DNA of 64,000 bases from Bordetella sp. FB-8. Its GTDB lineage: Bacteria > Pseudomonadota > Gammaproteobacteria > Burkholderiales > Burkholderiaceae_B. The stretch is from positions 1-64,000 of the forward strand of contig NZ_KB907784.1 of assembly GCF_000382185.1 (NCBI RefSeq), given 5' to 3'. Shown in pieces: positions 49,730 through 57,860 of the stretch (positions are counted from its first letter, which is position 1; each line of letters starts with the position of its first letter). The translations under genes were made by a program, and so were the position numbers. A model generated the notes under the pieces. The model saw nothing but the letters and a program-made list of their open reading frames with translations. It was not told where the DNA came from and made no database searches.

Positions 49730-51042
49730 AAATCGCCGTTGTCGGCGCCGGCTGGTCTGGCCTGGCCGCTGCCACATCCCTGCGCGAAGCCGGCGCCCAT
49801 GTCACGGTGTTCGAGGCGGGCCGCACACCTGGCGGCCGCGCGCGCCGCGTGGCCCAGCCGGGCTTTGACACCATGCTGGACAACGGCCAGCACATTCTGC
49901 TGGGAGCCTACTCGGAAACGCTGGCACTGATGCGGCGCCTGGGGCGCAATCCGGACACACTGCTGCTGCGCCGCCCGATGCGGTTGGCCAGCCTGGACGG
50001 CCGCTTCCGGCTATCGGCCCCCACTCTGGCGCCGCCCTGGCACGGCGCAGTCGCGCTCCTGAGCGCGCGCGGGCTGAGCTGGCGCGACAAGCTCGCGGCG
50101 GCTCGTTTCGTGCGCAGCTTGCAGGCCTGCGGCTGGAAACCGGTGTCCGTATGGACCGTGGCCGAGCTGCTGCACCATCGACACCAGCCTCCCGCCGTCG
50201 TCGACCGGCTCTGGACTCCGCTGTGCCTGGCAGCTCTGAACACGCCGCCTGAAGAGGCCAGCGCCGAACTCTTCGCCAGCGTTCTTCGCGATACGCTGAC
50301 CGGGCACCTGCGCGACAGCGATATGCTGCTTCCCTGCGTGGACCTGTCTTCCCTGTGGCCGGACGCGGCGGCACTGCGCCTGACCATGCGTTACCACAGC
50401 ACGGTGCGTCACATGCAGATCGATGCGGATTCCGTGGAAATTGCGGGGGAGCGCTTTGATGCCGCGGTGCTGGCCGTGCCGCCCCAGATCGCCGCGCGCC
50501 TGCTGGAGGACGCGCCGCGGGCGCCTGGCATGACAGAGCTGTTGCGGAATCTGCAAAGCTTCGGCTACCAGCCCATCGCCACGCTGAACCTGAAGCTGGC
50601 CCAGCCCTGGCTCCTGCCCGAACCCATGCTGATGCTGCGCGAAGACCGCACGCGCAATCATTGGGGGCAATGGCTTTTCGATCGTTCCAGGCTGACCGGG
50701 CGCGGCGCCGAACTGGCCGTGGTCGCCAGCGCGGCAAGCGCCCTGGCGGACATGCCCAAGACGGCCGCCATCGCAGCGCTGATCGAGCAGATACGCGGTC
50801 AGGCCTCGGTCGGCGGGCTGACCGCCATGCCCGCCGTCGAGCAAGCCGAACTCTATGTCGAAAAGCGCGCCACGTTCTCGGCCCGCCCCAGACAGCCCAG
50901 GCCGAGCAATGCCACGCCCTGGCCCAGGCTGGCGCTGGCGGGCGACTGGACCGACACCGGCTATCCCGGCGTGCTCGAAGGCGCGGTGCGCAGCGGTCTG
51001 CAGGCCGCCGACGCCTTGCTGGCACGCCGATCAAGCCCGTAG
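49726..51042 (+). CDS. hpnE: Hydroxysqualene dehydroxylase HpnE
   Basis: This 438-aa FAD enzyme from the ATG at 49726 reduces hydroxysqualene to squalene. The Rossmann motif VVGAGWSGLAAATSLREAG is at the N-terminus; TPGGRARR and FDTMLDNGQHILLGAY are typical of the HpnE/phytoene-desaturase-like group; the C-terminus has ALAGDWTDTGYPGVLEGAV. It is the last gene of hpnCDE and convergent with the next chemoreceptor, 8 bp apart. Confidence 0.93.
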   Translation: MKIAVVGAGWSGLAAATSLREAGAHVTVFEAGRTPGGRARRVAQPGFDTMLDNGQHILLGAYSETLALMRRLGRNPDTLLLRRPMRLASLDGRFRLSAPTLAPPWHGAVALLSARGLSWRDKLAAARFVRSLQACGWKPVSVWTVAELLHHRHQPPAVVDRLWTPLCLAALNTPPEEASAELFASVLRDTLTGHLRDSDMLLPCVDLSSLWPDAAALRLTMRYHSTVRHMQIDADSVEIAGERFDAAVLAVPPQIAARLLEDAPRAPGMTELLRNLQSFGYQPIATLNLKLAQPWLLPEPMLMLREDRTRNHWGQWLFDRSRLTGRGAELAVVASAASALADMPKTAAIAALIEQIRGQASVGGLTAMPAVEQAELYVEKRATFSARPRQPRPSNATPWPRLALAGDWTDTGYPGVLEGAVRSGLQAADALLARRSSP

Positions 51043-51050
51043 GGGCGGAT

Positions 51051-52223
51051 TCAGAACGACTCCCACTCGCTCTTGTCGTCGGCCGGCGCGGGCGCCCTGG
51101 ACTTGGGAGCCGCAGGCTTGGCCGGGGCCGCCAGCTTGACCGGCGCCCTGGCCGGCCTGGCTTGCTTGACCGAAACCGCCTTGACCGCCTGCGCCGACTT
51201 GGCTTCCAGCTTGGGCTCGGGACTGCGCGCCGCCCGCTCGACCACCGGCCTTGCCGTCACCTCGATCACATCCGCGCCCTCGCGCAACTTGAAGACAGAC
51301 ACCGCCTGCGCCAGTTGCCTGGCCTGCTCCTCCAGCGAACCCGCGGCCGCGGCCGCCTGCTCCACCAGCGCCGCGTTTTGCTGCGTGGTCTCATCCATCT
51401 GCGTCACCGCCAGGTTCACCTGGTCAATGCCGCTGGACTGCTCCTGAGATGCCGCCGAAATCTCGCCCATGATGTCAGTCACCCGCTTGACCGAGGCCAC
51501 AATCTCCTGCATCGTCGCACCCGCGCGCTCGACCTGGTTCGATCCGACCGCCACCTTGCCCACCGAGTCCTCGATCAACTGCTTGATCTCCTTGGCCGCC
51601 TGCGCGCTGCGCTGAGCCAGCGTGCGCACCTCGCCCGCCACCACCGCAAAACCCTTGCCCTGCTCGCCCGCGCGCGCCGCCTCCACCGCCGCGTTCAGCG
51701 CCAAAATATTGGTCTGGAACGCAATGCCGTCAATCACCGACACAATCTCCGAGATCTTGTTCGAACTGGCCGAGATCGCCTGCATGGTGTCCACCACCTC
51801 GGACACCGCCGAACCCCCGCGCACCGCCACCTCCGAGGCGCTGGCCGCCAGCTGATTGGCCTGGCGCGCGTTCTCGGCATTTTGCTTGACCGTCGCAGCC
51901 AACTGCTCCATCGAGGCAGCCGTCTGCTCCAGCGAAGCCGCCTGCTCCTCCGTGCGCGAGGACAGATCCGCGTTGCCTTCGGCGATTTCCCTGGACCCAA
52001 CATTGATCTCTTGCACCCCGCGGCGCACCGCCGTCACCGTGCGCGTCAGGCTGTCCTGCATGCGCTGCATCGCATACAACAGGCTGCGCCTGTCGTCCTG
52101 CCCGACCCTGACCGTCCCGGCCAGGTCGCCGTCAGCAATGCGCCCGGCAATCCCCGCCGCGTACTCGGGCTCGCCGCCCAGACTCTTGCGGATGCTGCGC
52201 ATCACCCACAAAATGCCGGATGT
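51051..52223 (-). repeat. 1.17-kb direct repeat, copy in chemoreceptor A
   Basis: 51051-52223 matches 53376-54548 (offset 2325) with no difference found by eye. It covers the stop codon, the whole signalling domain, HAMP and part of TM2. Divergence begins abruptly at 52224/54549 and just outside the stop codon. The pattern fits recent duplication or gene conversion. Confidence 0.85.
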
Positions 52224-52832
52224 CACGATCAGACCCACCACCAGCGTCAGCGCCAAAATGCGCCAGAGCTGAGCATAGAAGGCCTGATTGATGTCGTCGA
52301 TATAGGCACCGGCAAAAACCACCCAGTTCCAACCCGGCACGCCCAGGCTATAACCCATCTTCGGGATGGGCTTGGCTTGACCCGGTTTGGGGAACATAAA
52401 ATGGCTGACGTGATCGGTCACACCGGGCAAGCCACGCTCGACGAGCATCTGGGAGATATTCACCCCGTTCGGATCCTTAAAGTTGGGCTTGGTACCCTCA
52501 ACTTTCGGCAACGGCGGAACCAGGAGAGCAACCTCATGGGTGTTGTAGATGGCAATGTAGCCGCTCTTATCCGCGCCATAGCGCATGGGGCGGATCTGTT
52601 CCAAGGCCATGTGCTGGGCTTGCTGCAATGGCATGTCGCCGCTCTCGGCCCTGGCCTTGTAGCTGTCGATCAGGCTGATGGCCATCTCGACGTGCTCGGC
52701 CAGGGCCTGCTCGCGCTCATGGATCATTGCCGTACGGCTCAGCCAAGCGTTGACCACGACCAGACCCACGATGCCCAGCCACAGCAGCACCACGATGCCC
52801 CAGAGCTTCTTGCTAAGTGTTATGGATTCCAC
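51051..52832 (-). CDS. Chemoreceptor with sCache sensor (copy A)
   Basis: This 593-aa methyl-accepting protein starts at the GTG at 52832 ([20 protein letters not shown]) with GGGAGA upstream. TM1 is near 8-30; the sCache_2 periplasmic domain includes MRYGADKSGYIAIYNTHEVA, FPKPGQAKPIPKMGYSLGVP and WNWVVFAGAYIDDI; TM2 is near 187-208, followed by HAMP and the MA domain. It ends KSEWESF. The last about 1,173 bp appear identical to the neighbouring copy B, whereas the sensor halves differ. Confidence 0.94.
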   Translation of the reverse strand: MESITLSKKLWGIVVLLWLGIVGLVVVNAWLSRTAMIHEREQALAEHVEMAISLIDSYKARAESGDMPLQQAQHMALEQIRPMRYGADKSGYIAIYNTHEVALLVPPLPKVEGTKPNFKDPNGVNISQMLVERGLPGVTDHVSHFMFPKPGQAKPIPKMGYSLGVPGWNWVVFAGAYIDDINQAFYAQLWRILALTLVVGLIVTSGILWVMRSIRKSLGGEPEYAAGIAGRIADGDLAGTVRVGQDDRRSLLYAMQRMQDSLTRTVTAVRRGVQEINVGSREIAEGNADLSSRTEEQAASLEQTAASMEQLAATVKQNAENARQANQLAASASEVAVRGGSAVSEVVDTMQAISASSNKISEIVSVIDGIAFQTNILALNAAVEAARAGEQGKGFAVVAGEVRTLAQRSAQAAKEIKQLIEDSVGKVAVGSNQVERAGATMQEIVASVKRVTDIMGEISAASQEQSSGIDQVNLAVTQMDETTQQNAALVEQAAAAAGSLEEQARQLAQAVSVFKLREGADVIEVTARPVVERAARSPEPKLEAKSAQAVKAVSVKQARPARAPVKLAAPAKPAAPKSRAPAPADDKSEWESF

Positions 52833-53057
52833 GACTTTCTCCCAAGATACAGCCAGTATTTCTGCCGACCGATTTCGTTGACGGAAATGCTGGAAATTTA
52901 ACTGCCCTAAAACGCCGGCAAAGAATAGAAGTAGCCGTTTTCTATCGCTTAAATCATGGGCCTGTAATGTAACGAGTCCGCGCTGGAGCCGGTGCGGGCT
53001 TCTTGCCAAGCGCGAATCGGGCGGCGGCGGGCGCTGCCCTGGCCCGCGCGCATTGCC

Positions 53058-53353
53058 CTATTTGAAGAAATGGAACGTGGCCAAGCCCAGCGCGGTCAGC
53101 GCCAGCGAGTCCGGCAGGCTCGTGCCGGCGTAGGCCAATGCCATGCCATGCCAAAGTGGCTGCGCTCGAGCATCGCCACCGTCTCGGCCGAAAACGTCGA
53201 GAACGTCGTCAGGCCACCGAGAAAACCGGTAATGGCGGTCAGGCGTATCCAACTCGGCCAGGCAGGGGGAGCGCCGCAATCAGTGCAACCAATAGACCTA
53301 CGTAGCCGCCAACGGCCATGCTTGTCAGACTGCCCTGCCAGCCAGCAAACCAC
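53058..53353 (-). pseudogene. crcB: Decayed crcB (fluoride channel) fragment
   Basis: The minus strand encodes pieces of CrcB/Fluc in three frames: [17 protein letters not shown], then [21 protein letters not shown] with [12 protein letters not shown], then [20 protein letters not shown] to a stop at 53058. [10 protein letters not shown] is the diagnostic fluoride-channel motif. The frame breaks lie at a C5 tract and at a three-unit tandem repeat ATGCC (53138-53152), where one extra 5-bp unit explains the shift. The N-terminal part is missing at the junction with chemoreceptor B. Non-functional. Confidence 0.8.
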
Positions 53354-53375
53354 GCAAACCGGACTGGACCTTAGC

Positions 53376-54548
53376 TCAGAACGACTCCCACTCGCTCTTG
53401 TCGTCGGCCGGCGCGGGCGCCCTGGACTTGGGAGCCGCAGGCTTGGCCGGGGCCGCCAGCTTGACCGGCGCCCTGGCCGGCCTGGCTTGCTTGACCGAAA
53501 CCGCCTTGACCGCCTGCGCCGACTTGGCTTCCAGCTTGGGCTCGGGACTGCGCGCCGCCCGCTCGACCACCGGCCTTGCCGTCACCTCGATCACATCCGC
53601 GCCCTCGCGCAACTTGAAGACAGACACCGCCTGCGCCAGTTGCCTGGCCTGCTCCTCCAGCGAACCCGCGGCCGCGGCCGCCTGCTCCACCAGCGCCGCG
53701 TTTTGCTGCGTGGTCTCATCCATCTGCGTCACCGCCAGGTTCACCTGGTCAATGCCGCTGGACTGCTCCTGAGATGCCGCCGAAATCTCGCCCATGATGT
53801 CAGTCACCCGCTTGACCGAGGCCACAATCTCCTGCATCGTCGCACCCGCGCGCTCGACCTGGTTCGATCCGACCGCCACCTTGCCCACCGAGTCCTCGAT
53901 CAACTGCTTGATCTCCTTGGCCGCCTGCGCGCTGCGCTGAGCCAGCGTGCGCACCTCGCCCGCCACCACCGCAAAACCCTTGCCCTGCTCGCCCGCGCGC
54001 GCCGCCTCCACCGCCGCGTTCAGCGCCAAAATATTGGTCTGGAACGCAATGCCGTCAATCACCGACACAATCTCCGAGATCTTGTTCGAACTGGCCGAGA
54101 TCGCCTGCATGGTGTCCACCACCTCGGACACCGCCGAACCCCCGCGCACCGCCACCTCCGAGGCGCTGGCCGCCAGCTGATTGGCCTGGCGCGCGTTCTC
54201 GGCATTTTGCTTGACCGTCGCAGCCAACTGCTCCATCGAGGCAGCCGTCTGCTCCAGCGAAGCCGCCTGCTCCTCCGTGCGCGAGGACAGATCCGCGTTG
54301 CCTTCGGCGATTTCCCTGGACCCAACATTGATCTCTTGCACCCCGCGGCGCACCGCCGTCACCGTGCGCGTCAGGCTGTCCTGCATGCGCTGCATCGCAT
54401 ACAACAGGCTGCGCCTGTCGTCCTGCCCGACCCTGACCGTCCCGGCCAGGTCGCCGTCAGCAATGCGCCCGGCAATCCCCGCCGCGTACTCGGGCTCGCC
54501 GCCCAGACTCTTGCGGATGCTGCGCATCACCCACAAAATGCCGGATGT
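53376..54548 (-). repeat. 1.17-kb direct repeat, copy in chemoreceptor B
   Basis: Partner of 51051-52223. The repeat starts at the shared TCAGAAC containing the stop codon and ends within TM2, exactly separating a common signalling module from diverged sensors. Confidence 0.85.
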
Positions 54549-55160
54549 GATGATCAGGCCCACCACCAGCGTCAATACCAGGATGCGCCAGAGCTGCGCG
54601 TAAAACGCCTGATCGATGTCGTCAACCCAGGCGCCGATAGAAATCGACCAGTCCCAGGCAGGGATGGCCAGGCTGTAGGTCAGCTTCAGCAGCGGTTTGG
54701 GATTTCCCGGCTTGGGAAACCAGTATTTACTGATATGGCTGGGCGAGTCGAGTTGTGCGTGCTTGATAATCTCCTCGGTGATGTCCAAACCATTGATGTC
54801 CCTGGAATCGACATTATGGTTCTCGCGCTTGGGATTCGGCGGCAGCATCAGCATCATATGGTCCGCCATCCGGTAAATGGCGAAATAACCGCTCTTGTCC
54901 GCGTTGTAGCGCATGGGCCGCAATTGCGCGATGACCGCTTTCTGCGCGTCGCTCAACGACATGGTCTTGTCGTTGACCTTGGCGACGTAGCTGTCGATCA
55001 GGCTGGCCGCCATCTCGACCTGCTGCCTGAGCGAATTCTCCCGCTCGTGGATCATCGCCTCGCGATTGAGCCACGCATTGATCGCCACGATGCTCACGAT
55101 CCCCAGCCACAGCAGCACCACGATACCCCAGAGCTTCTTGCTCAGTGTTATGGATTCCAC
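53376..55160 (-). CDS. Chemoreceptor with sCache sensor (copy B)
   Basis: This 594-aa methyl-accepting protein starts at the GTG at 55160, with the same N-terminus ([20 protein letters not shown]) as copy A. The sensor differs: [40 protein letters not shown] and [18 protein letters not shown], so ligand range may differ. From TM2 onward it appears identical to copy A, ending KSEWESF. An IS701-type element lies about 150 bp upstream and the crcB remnant 22 bp downstream. Confidence 0.94.
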   Translation of the reverse strand: MESITLSKKLWGIVVLLWLGIVSIVAINAWLNREAMIHERENSLRQQVEMAASLIDSYVAKVNDKTMSLSDAQKAVIAQLRPMRYNADKSGYFAIYRMADHMMLMLPPNPKRENHNVDSRDINGLDITEEIIKHAQLDSPSHISKYWFPKPGNPKPLLKLTYSLAIPAWDWSISIGAWVDDIDQAFYAQLWRILVLTLVVGLIITSGILWVMRSIRKSLGGEPEYAAGIAGRIADGDLAGTVRVGQDDRRSLLYAMQRMQDSLTRTVTAVRRGVQEINVGSREIAEGNADLSSRTEEQAASLEQTAASMEQLAATVKQNAENARQANQLAASASEVAVRGGSAVSEVVDTMQAISASSNKISEIVSVIDGIAFQTNILALNAAVEAARAGEQGKGFAVVAGEVRTLAQRSAQAAKEIKQLIEDSVGKVAVGSNQVERAGATMQEIVASVKRVTDIMGEISAASQEQSSGIDQVNLAVTQMDETTQQNAALVEQAAAAAGSLEEQARQLAQAVSVFKLREGADVIEVTARPVVERAARSPEPKLEAKSAQAVKAVSVKQARPARAPVKLAAPAKPAAPKSRAPAPADDKSEWESF

Positions 55161-55308
55161 GACTTTCTCCTCTTTGTTGGGCCGGTATGCCGGTTTGTCG
55201 CTTCGATTGATCGCGATCCCGAGGAGATTTAACCCCCAGAGGCTTGAGGTTAAAGAAGAAAAGTAACCGGGTTTAACCACTCAAATCCTGGTTAGAGACA
55301 GCGCTATT

Positions 55309-56776
55309 CTTACTATGTCATAAGTCATATACTACGATCTTCTCGACTTCATGCGGGGGGGATCGATGAATGCAGCCGATCGCTTTGATCAATACCTTGA
55401 ACATCTGAGCGAAGGCTTAGGTCACGCAGACCGGCGCGCCGGCCTTCGCGGCTACTGCACAGGGCTGATGCTCCCCTTATCACGCAAAAGCGTAGAACCC
55501 ATGGCTGCCCGGGTCGATCCCACGCATGCCAGCGCAAGGCACCAGGCGCTGCACCACTTTGTGGCCAAGGCTGAGTGGTCCCACGACGAGATGCTCAGGC
55601 GGGTGTGCCAGTGGGTGATCCCGAAGATGGACTTCACGGGCGGGGGCTGGTGGATCATCGATGACACAGGTTTTCCCAAGAAAGGCCGTCATTCCGTGGG
55701 CGTGGCCCGCCAGTACTGTGGCGTCCTGGGCAAACAAGACAACTGCCAGGTGGCTGTGAGTGTCTCGCTGGCAAGCACCCAGGCCAGCCTGCCCGTGGCT
55801 TGGCAGCTTTACCTGCCCGAGGACTGGGCAGCAGACCCCGAGCGTCGCCTCAAGGCTGGCGTACCCGAGCAGATGCGCTTTGCCACGAAGACACAGATCG
55901 CGCTGCAGCAGCTGCAGGCCTTGCTCGTGGCAGGCGCGCCCAAGCACTGCGTGCTGGCCGATGCGGGTTACGGCGTGGACAACGCCTTTCGCCAGGCGCT
56001 CTCTGACATGGGATTGGCCTATGCCGTGGGAGTCACCTCTGCCGTCGTGGTCTGGCCGCCCGGGGTCGTGCCGCTACCGCCAGAACCCTACAGTGGCATG
56101 GGCCGCCCGCCCGTGATGCCCAGGCGAACATCAGCACTTCAGCCTATGAGCGTCAAAACACTGGCCCAGTCCCTGCCGAGCAAGGCGTTCCAGAACATCA
56201 GCTGGCGAGAGGGCACCAATGAGACCCTGACTGGCCGCTTCGCAGCCGTGCGGGTGCGCCATGCAGGCGACAATACGGGCAAGGCGCGCCTGCGTCCCGA
56301 GCAATGGCTGCTCATCGAGTGGCCTGCAGATGAGGCCGAGCCGCGCAAGTACATCCTATCCACGCTGCCCGAGGAAACACCGATCCACGCGTTGGTCGGC
56401 ATCGCCTATCAGCGCTGGCGCATCGAGCGCGATTACCAGGATCTGAAACAGGACTTCGGGCTCGGTCACTACGAGGGGCGTGGTTGGCGAGGGTTTCACC
56501 ATCACGCCGCATTGAGTATTGCGGCCTATGGATTCCTGATGGCCGAGCGTCTTGAAGCTGACAAGTCTGTCGGTGGCAAAAAAAACTTCGCCGCACGCCA
56601 AGTGCCTCCCCTTCCCAAGGATTACATCCCCCGCGGCAGTCCTGCGCGCCCAGCGGCACGTGACAACTTCGATCACCACGCTGCGCCAGCGGCTGAGCTA
56701 TCCGCTGATCGCCAGACTCGGGCAGTGTCCCTGTTGCGGCAGAGCAAGCGCAAAGCTACTCTTATGACATAGTAAG
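55309..56776 (+). mobile_element. IS701-type insertion sequence, complete ends
   Basis: Perfect 16-bp terminal inverted repeats CTTACTATGTCATAAG (55309-55324) and CTTATGACATAGTAAG (56761-56776) bound one transposase gene; total 1,468 bp. The same terminal repeat occurs at the 6844 remnant. I could not identify a clear target-site duplication. It is inserted between chemoreceptor B and the LuxR/IaaM block. Confidence 0.85.
55351..56772 (+). CDS. IS701-family DDE transposase with shifted C-terminus
   Basis: The 473-codon frame starts at the ATG at 55351 (MRGGSMNAADRFDQYLEHL). DDE-superfamily blocks: [27 protein letters not shown] and WRIERDYQDLKQDFGLGHYE. The last about 50 residues (GSPARPAARDNFDHHAAP) look unlike the family, while the next frame encodes the expected end (AAVLRAQRHVTTSITTLRQR, LGQCPCCGRASAK) to a TGA at 56767. 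One extra C in the CCCCC run near 56626-56630 explains this. The catalytic core is intact; activity is uncertain. Confidence 0.85.
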   Translation: MRGGSMNAADRFDQYLEHLSEGLGHADRRAGLRGYCTGLMLPLSRKSVEPMAARVDPTHASARHQALHHFVAKAEWSHDEMLRRVCQWVIPKMDFTGGGWWIIDDTGFPKKGRHSVGVARQYCGVLGKQDNCQVAVSVSLASTQASLPVAWQLYLPEDWAADPERRLKAGVPEQMRFATKTQIALQQLQALLVAGAPKHCVLADAGYGVDNAFRQALSDMGLAYAVGVTSAVVVWPPGVVPLPPEPYSGMGRPPVMPRRTSALQPMSVKTLAQSLPSKAFQNISWREGTNETLTGRFAAVRVRHAGDNTGKARLRPEQWLLIEWPADEAEPRKYILSTLPEETPIHALVGIAYQRWRIERDYQDLKQDFGLGHYEGRGWRGFHHHAALSIAAYGFLMAERLEADKSVGGKKNFAARQVPPLPKDYIPRGSPARPAARDNFDHHAAPAAELSADRQTRAVSLLRQSKRKATLMT

Positions 56777-56908
56777 ACTATGTCGCCAACGCCTTTGCGG
56801 TGTCATGAGTGACGTTAGATATCTGCAAATGAGAATAATCGCTCTCGAATTGAATTCAATTCATTTAAGCCACGTCGGTCGGATACCCGCCACGAAGCTG
56901 GGTGCGTA

Positions 56909-57652
56909 TTATCGAACCAGTGCAGCGAGCTGCACACGATTGACCACATCGAGCTTGCGAAACGCGTGTTCCAGGTGCGTGCGCACGGTGGTGAAGGATA
57001 TCCGCAAGCGACGGGCGATTTCCTTGTCAGGTAGACCGCTGGCGGCAAGCCGGACGATTTCGGCTTCGCGGGCAGTGAGTTTGTCGTCGAGGGCAGTCGG
57101 ACCAGATCCCCGCGCCGGGCATTCGAGCCAGGACTGCTGCCGGCAACGACGCAAGGCAGCGCCGTAAGCCGGCGTGATCATCTTCAATAGCGTCAGGTCG
57201 GTATCGTTGAAGTCTTCTCCCCCTCGCCCCCGCCAGATGCGCATGTCCGCCGTATTTTCGCCGTCGACGCTGGCATACAGGTTGACGCCCCAAAACAGTC
57301 CGTCGCGCCGGAGAAAATCGTTGAAGAATTCGGTCTTGACCAGCTCACGCTGCGCCAGGATCTGCGTCACGCGAGTCGGCTCACGGCATTGGCGCAAGCG
57401 GTGTGTGATCGGGTCGTGGAATTGATAATACGCCTCGTAGGTTCCGAGATTATCGTCGGACATGTTCAGCGCTATCCGATCGACAAAAACACGCTGCTTG
57501 TCGTCCCACACGTACGAGGCATAGCAATCGGCGCGCAGTAAACGCAACAGCAACTCCCCGAGTTGCGTGCGCACGGACTTTTCGTCGAACGGTTCGGCGA
57601 GCAAGGCGACGATTTGCGACAGCAGGTTGGTTTGCTGGCTGGTCAGAAACAT
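56909..57652 (-). CDS. LuxR-family transcriptional regulator
   Basis: This 247-aa regulator from the ATG at 57652 (MFLTSQQTNLLSQIVALLAE) has a C-terminal LuxR/FixJ-type HTH (LTAREAEIVRLAASGLPDKE, RLRISFTTVRTHLEHAFRKL). The N-terminal about 180 residues look GAF/PAS-like (TRVTQILAQRELVKTEFFND, LFWGVNLYASVDGENTADMR), not an AHL-binding or receiver domain. It follows the IaaM-like gene on the same strand with 208 bp between and is the best candidate regulator of that block. Confidence 0.88.
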   Translation of the reverse strand: MFLTSQQTNLLSQIVALLAEPFDEKSVRTQLGELLLRLLRADCYASYVWDDKQRVFVDRIALNMSDDNLGTYEAYYQFHDPITHRLRQCREPTRVTQILAQRELVKTEFFNDFLRRDGLFWGVNLYASVDGENTADMRIWRGRGGEDFNDTDLTLLKMITPAYGAALRRCRQQSWLECPARGSGPTALDDKLTAREAEIVRLAASGLPDKEIARRLRISFTTVRTHLEHAFRKLDVVNRVQLAALVR

Positions 57653-57716
57653 GAGTTCGGAACATCGCAAGGGATGCCGGCGTCTCCTGCCGTTCCCGGG
57701 TAAACCACGCCAAGTC

Positions 57717-57734
57717 CGCCCGCTAAAGCGGGCG
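57717..57734. repeat. GC-rich hairpin between IaaM-like gene and luxR
   Basis: CGCCCGCT/AGCGGGCG forms a 7-8 bp stem with a minimal loop, in the 208-bp gap downstream of the monooxygenase gene. No T-run follows, so it may be a weak terminator or mRNA stabiliser. Confidence 0.5.
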
Positions 57735-57860
57735 AACTATGATTGTTCGATACGCAAATGACCAACCCAGTGTATTGCCCTAGGGGTACCCGCGCAAGCA
57801 CGCGTCAAAATGCCCGCAGGGACCGAACCACCGTTGCATCGGCACAGATATGCCGCCCCG

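Noticed and set aside
52833..53057. Sigma-28 flagellar promoters before the tandem receptors
   Set aside because: Both upstream regions contain a TTAAAT(T/C)TCC stretch, but the expected GCCGATAA-like -10 at the right distance is absent.
50661..55232. Two nearly identical 746-codon plus-strand frames opposite the tandem chemoreceptors
   Set aside because: Their identity simply reflects the duplicated receptor DNA. The translation is Arg/His/Leu-rich low complexity and antisense to clear chemoreceptors.
55305..56780. Target-site duplication flanking the IS701-type element
   Set aside because: The bases just outside the 16-bp repeats do not match (TATT versus ACTA), and shifting the boundaries gave no convincing direct repeat.
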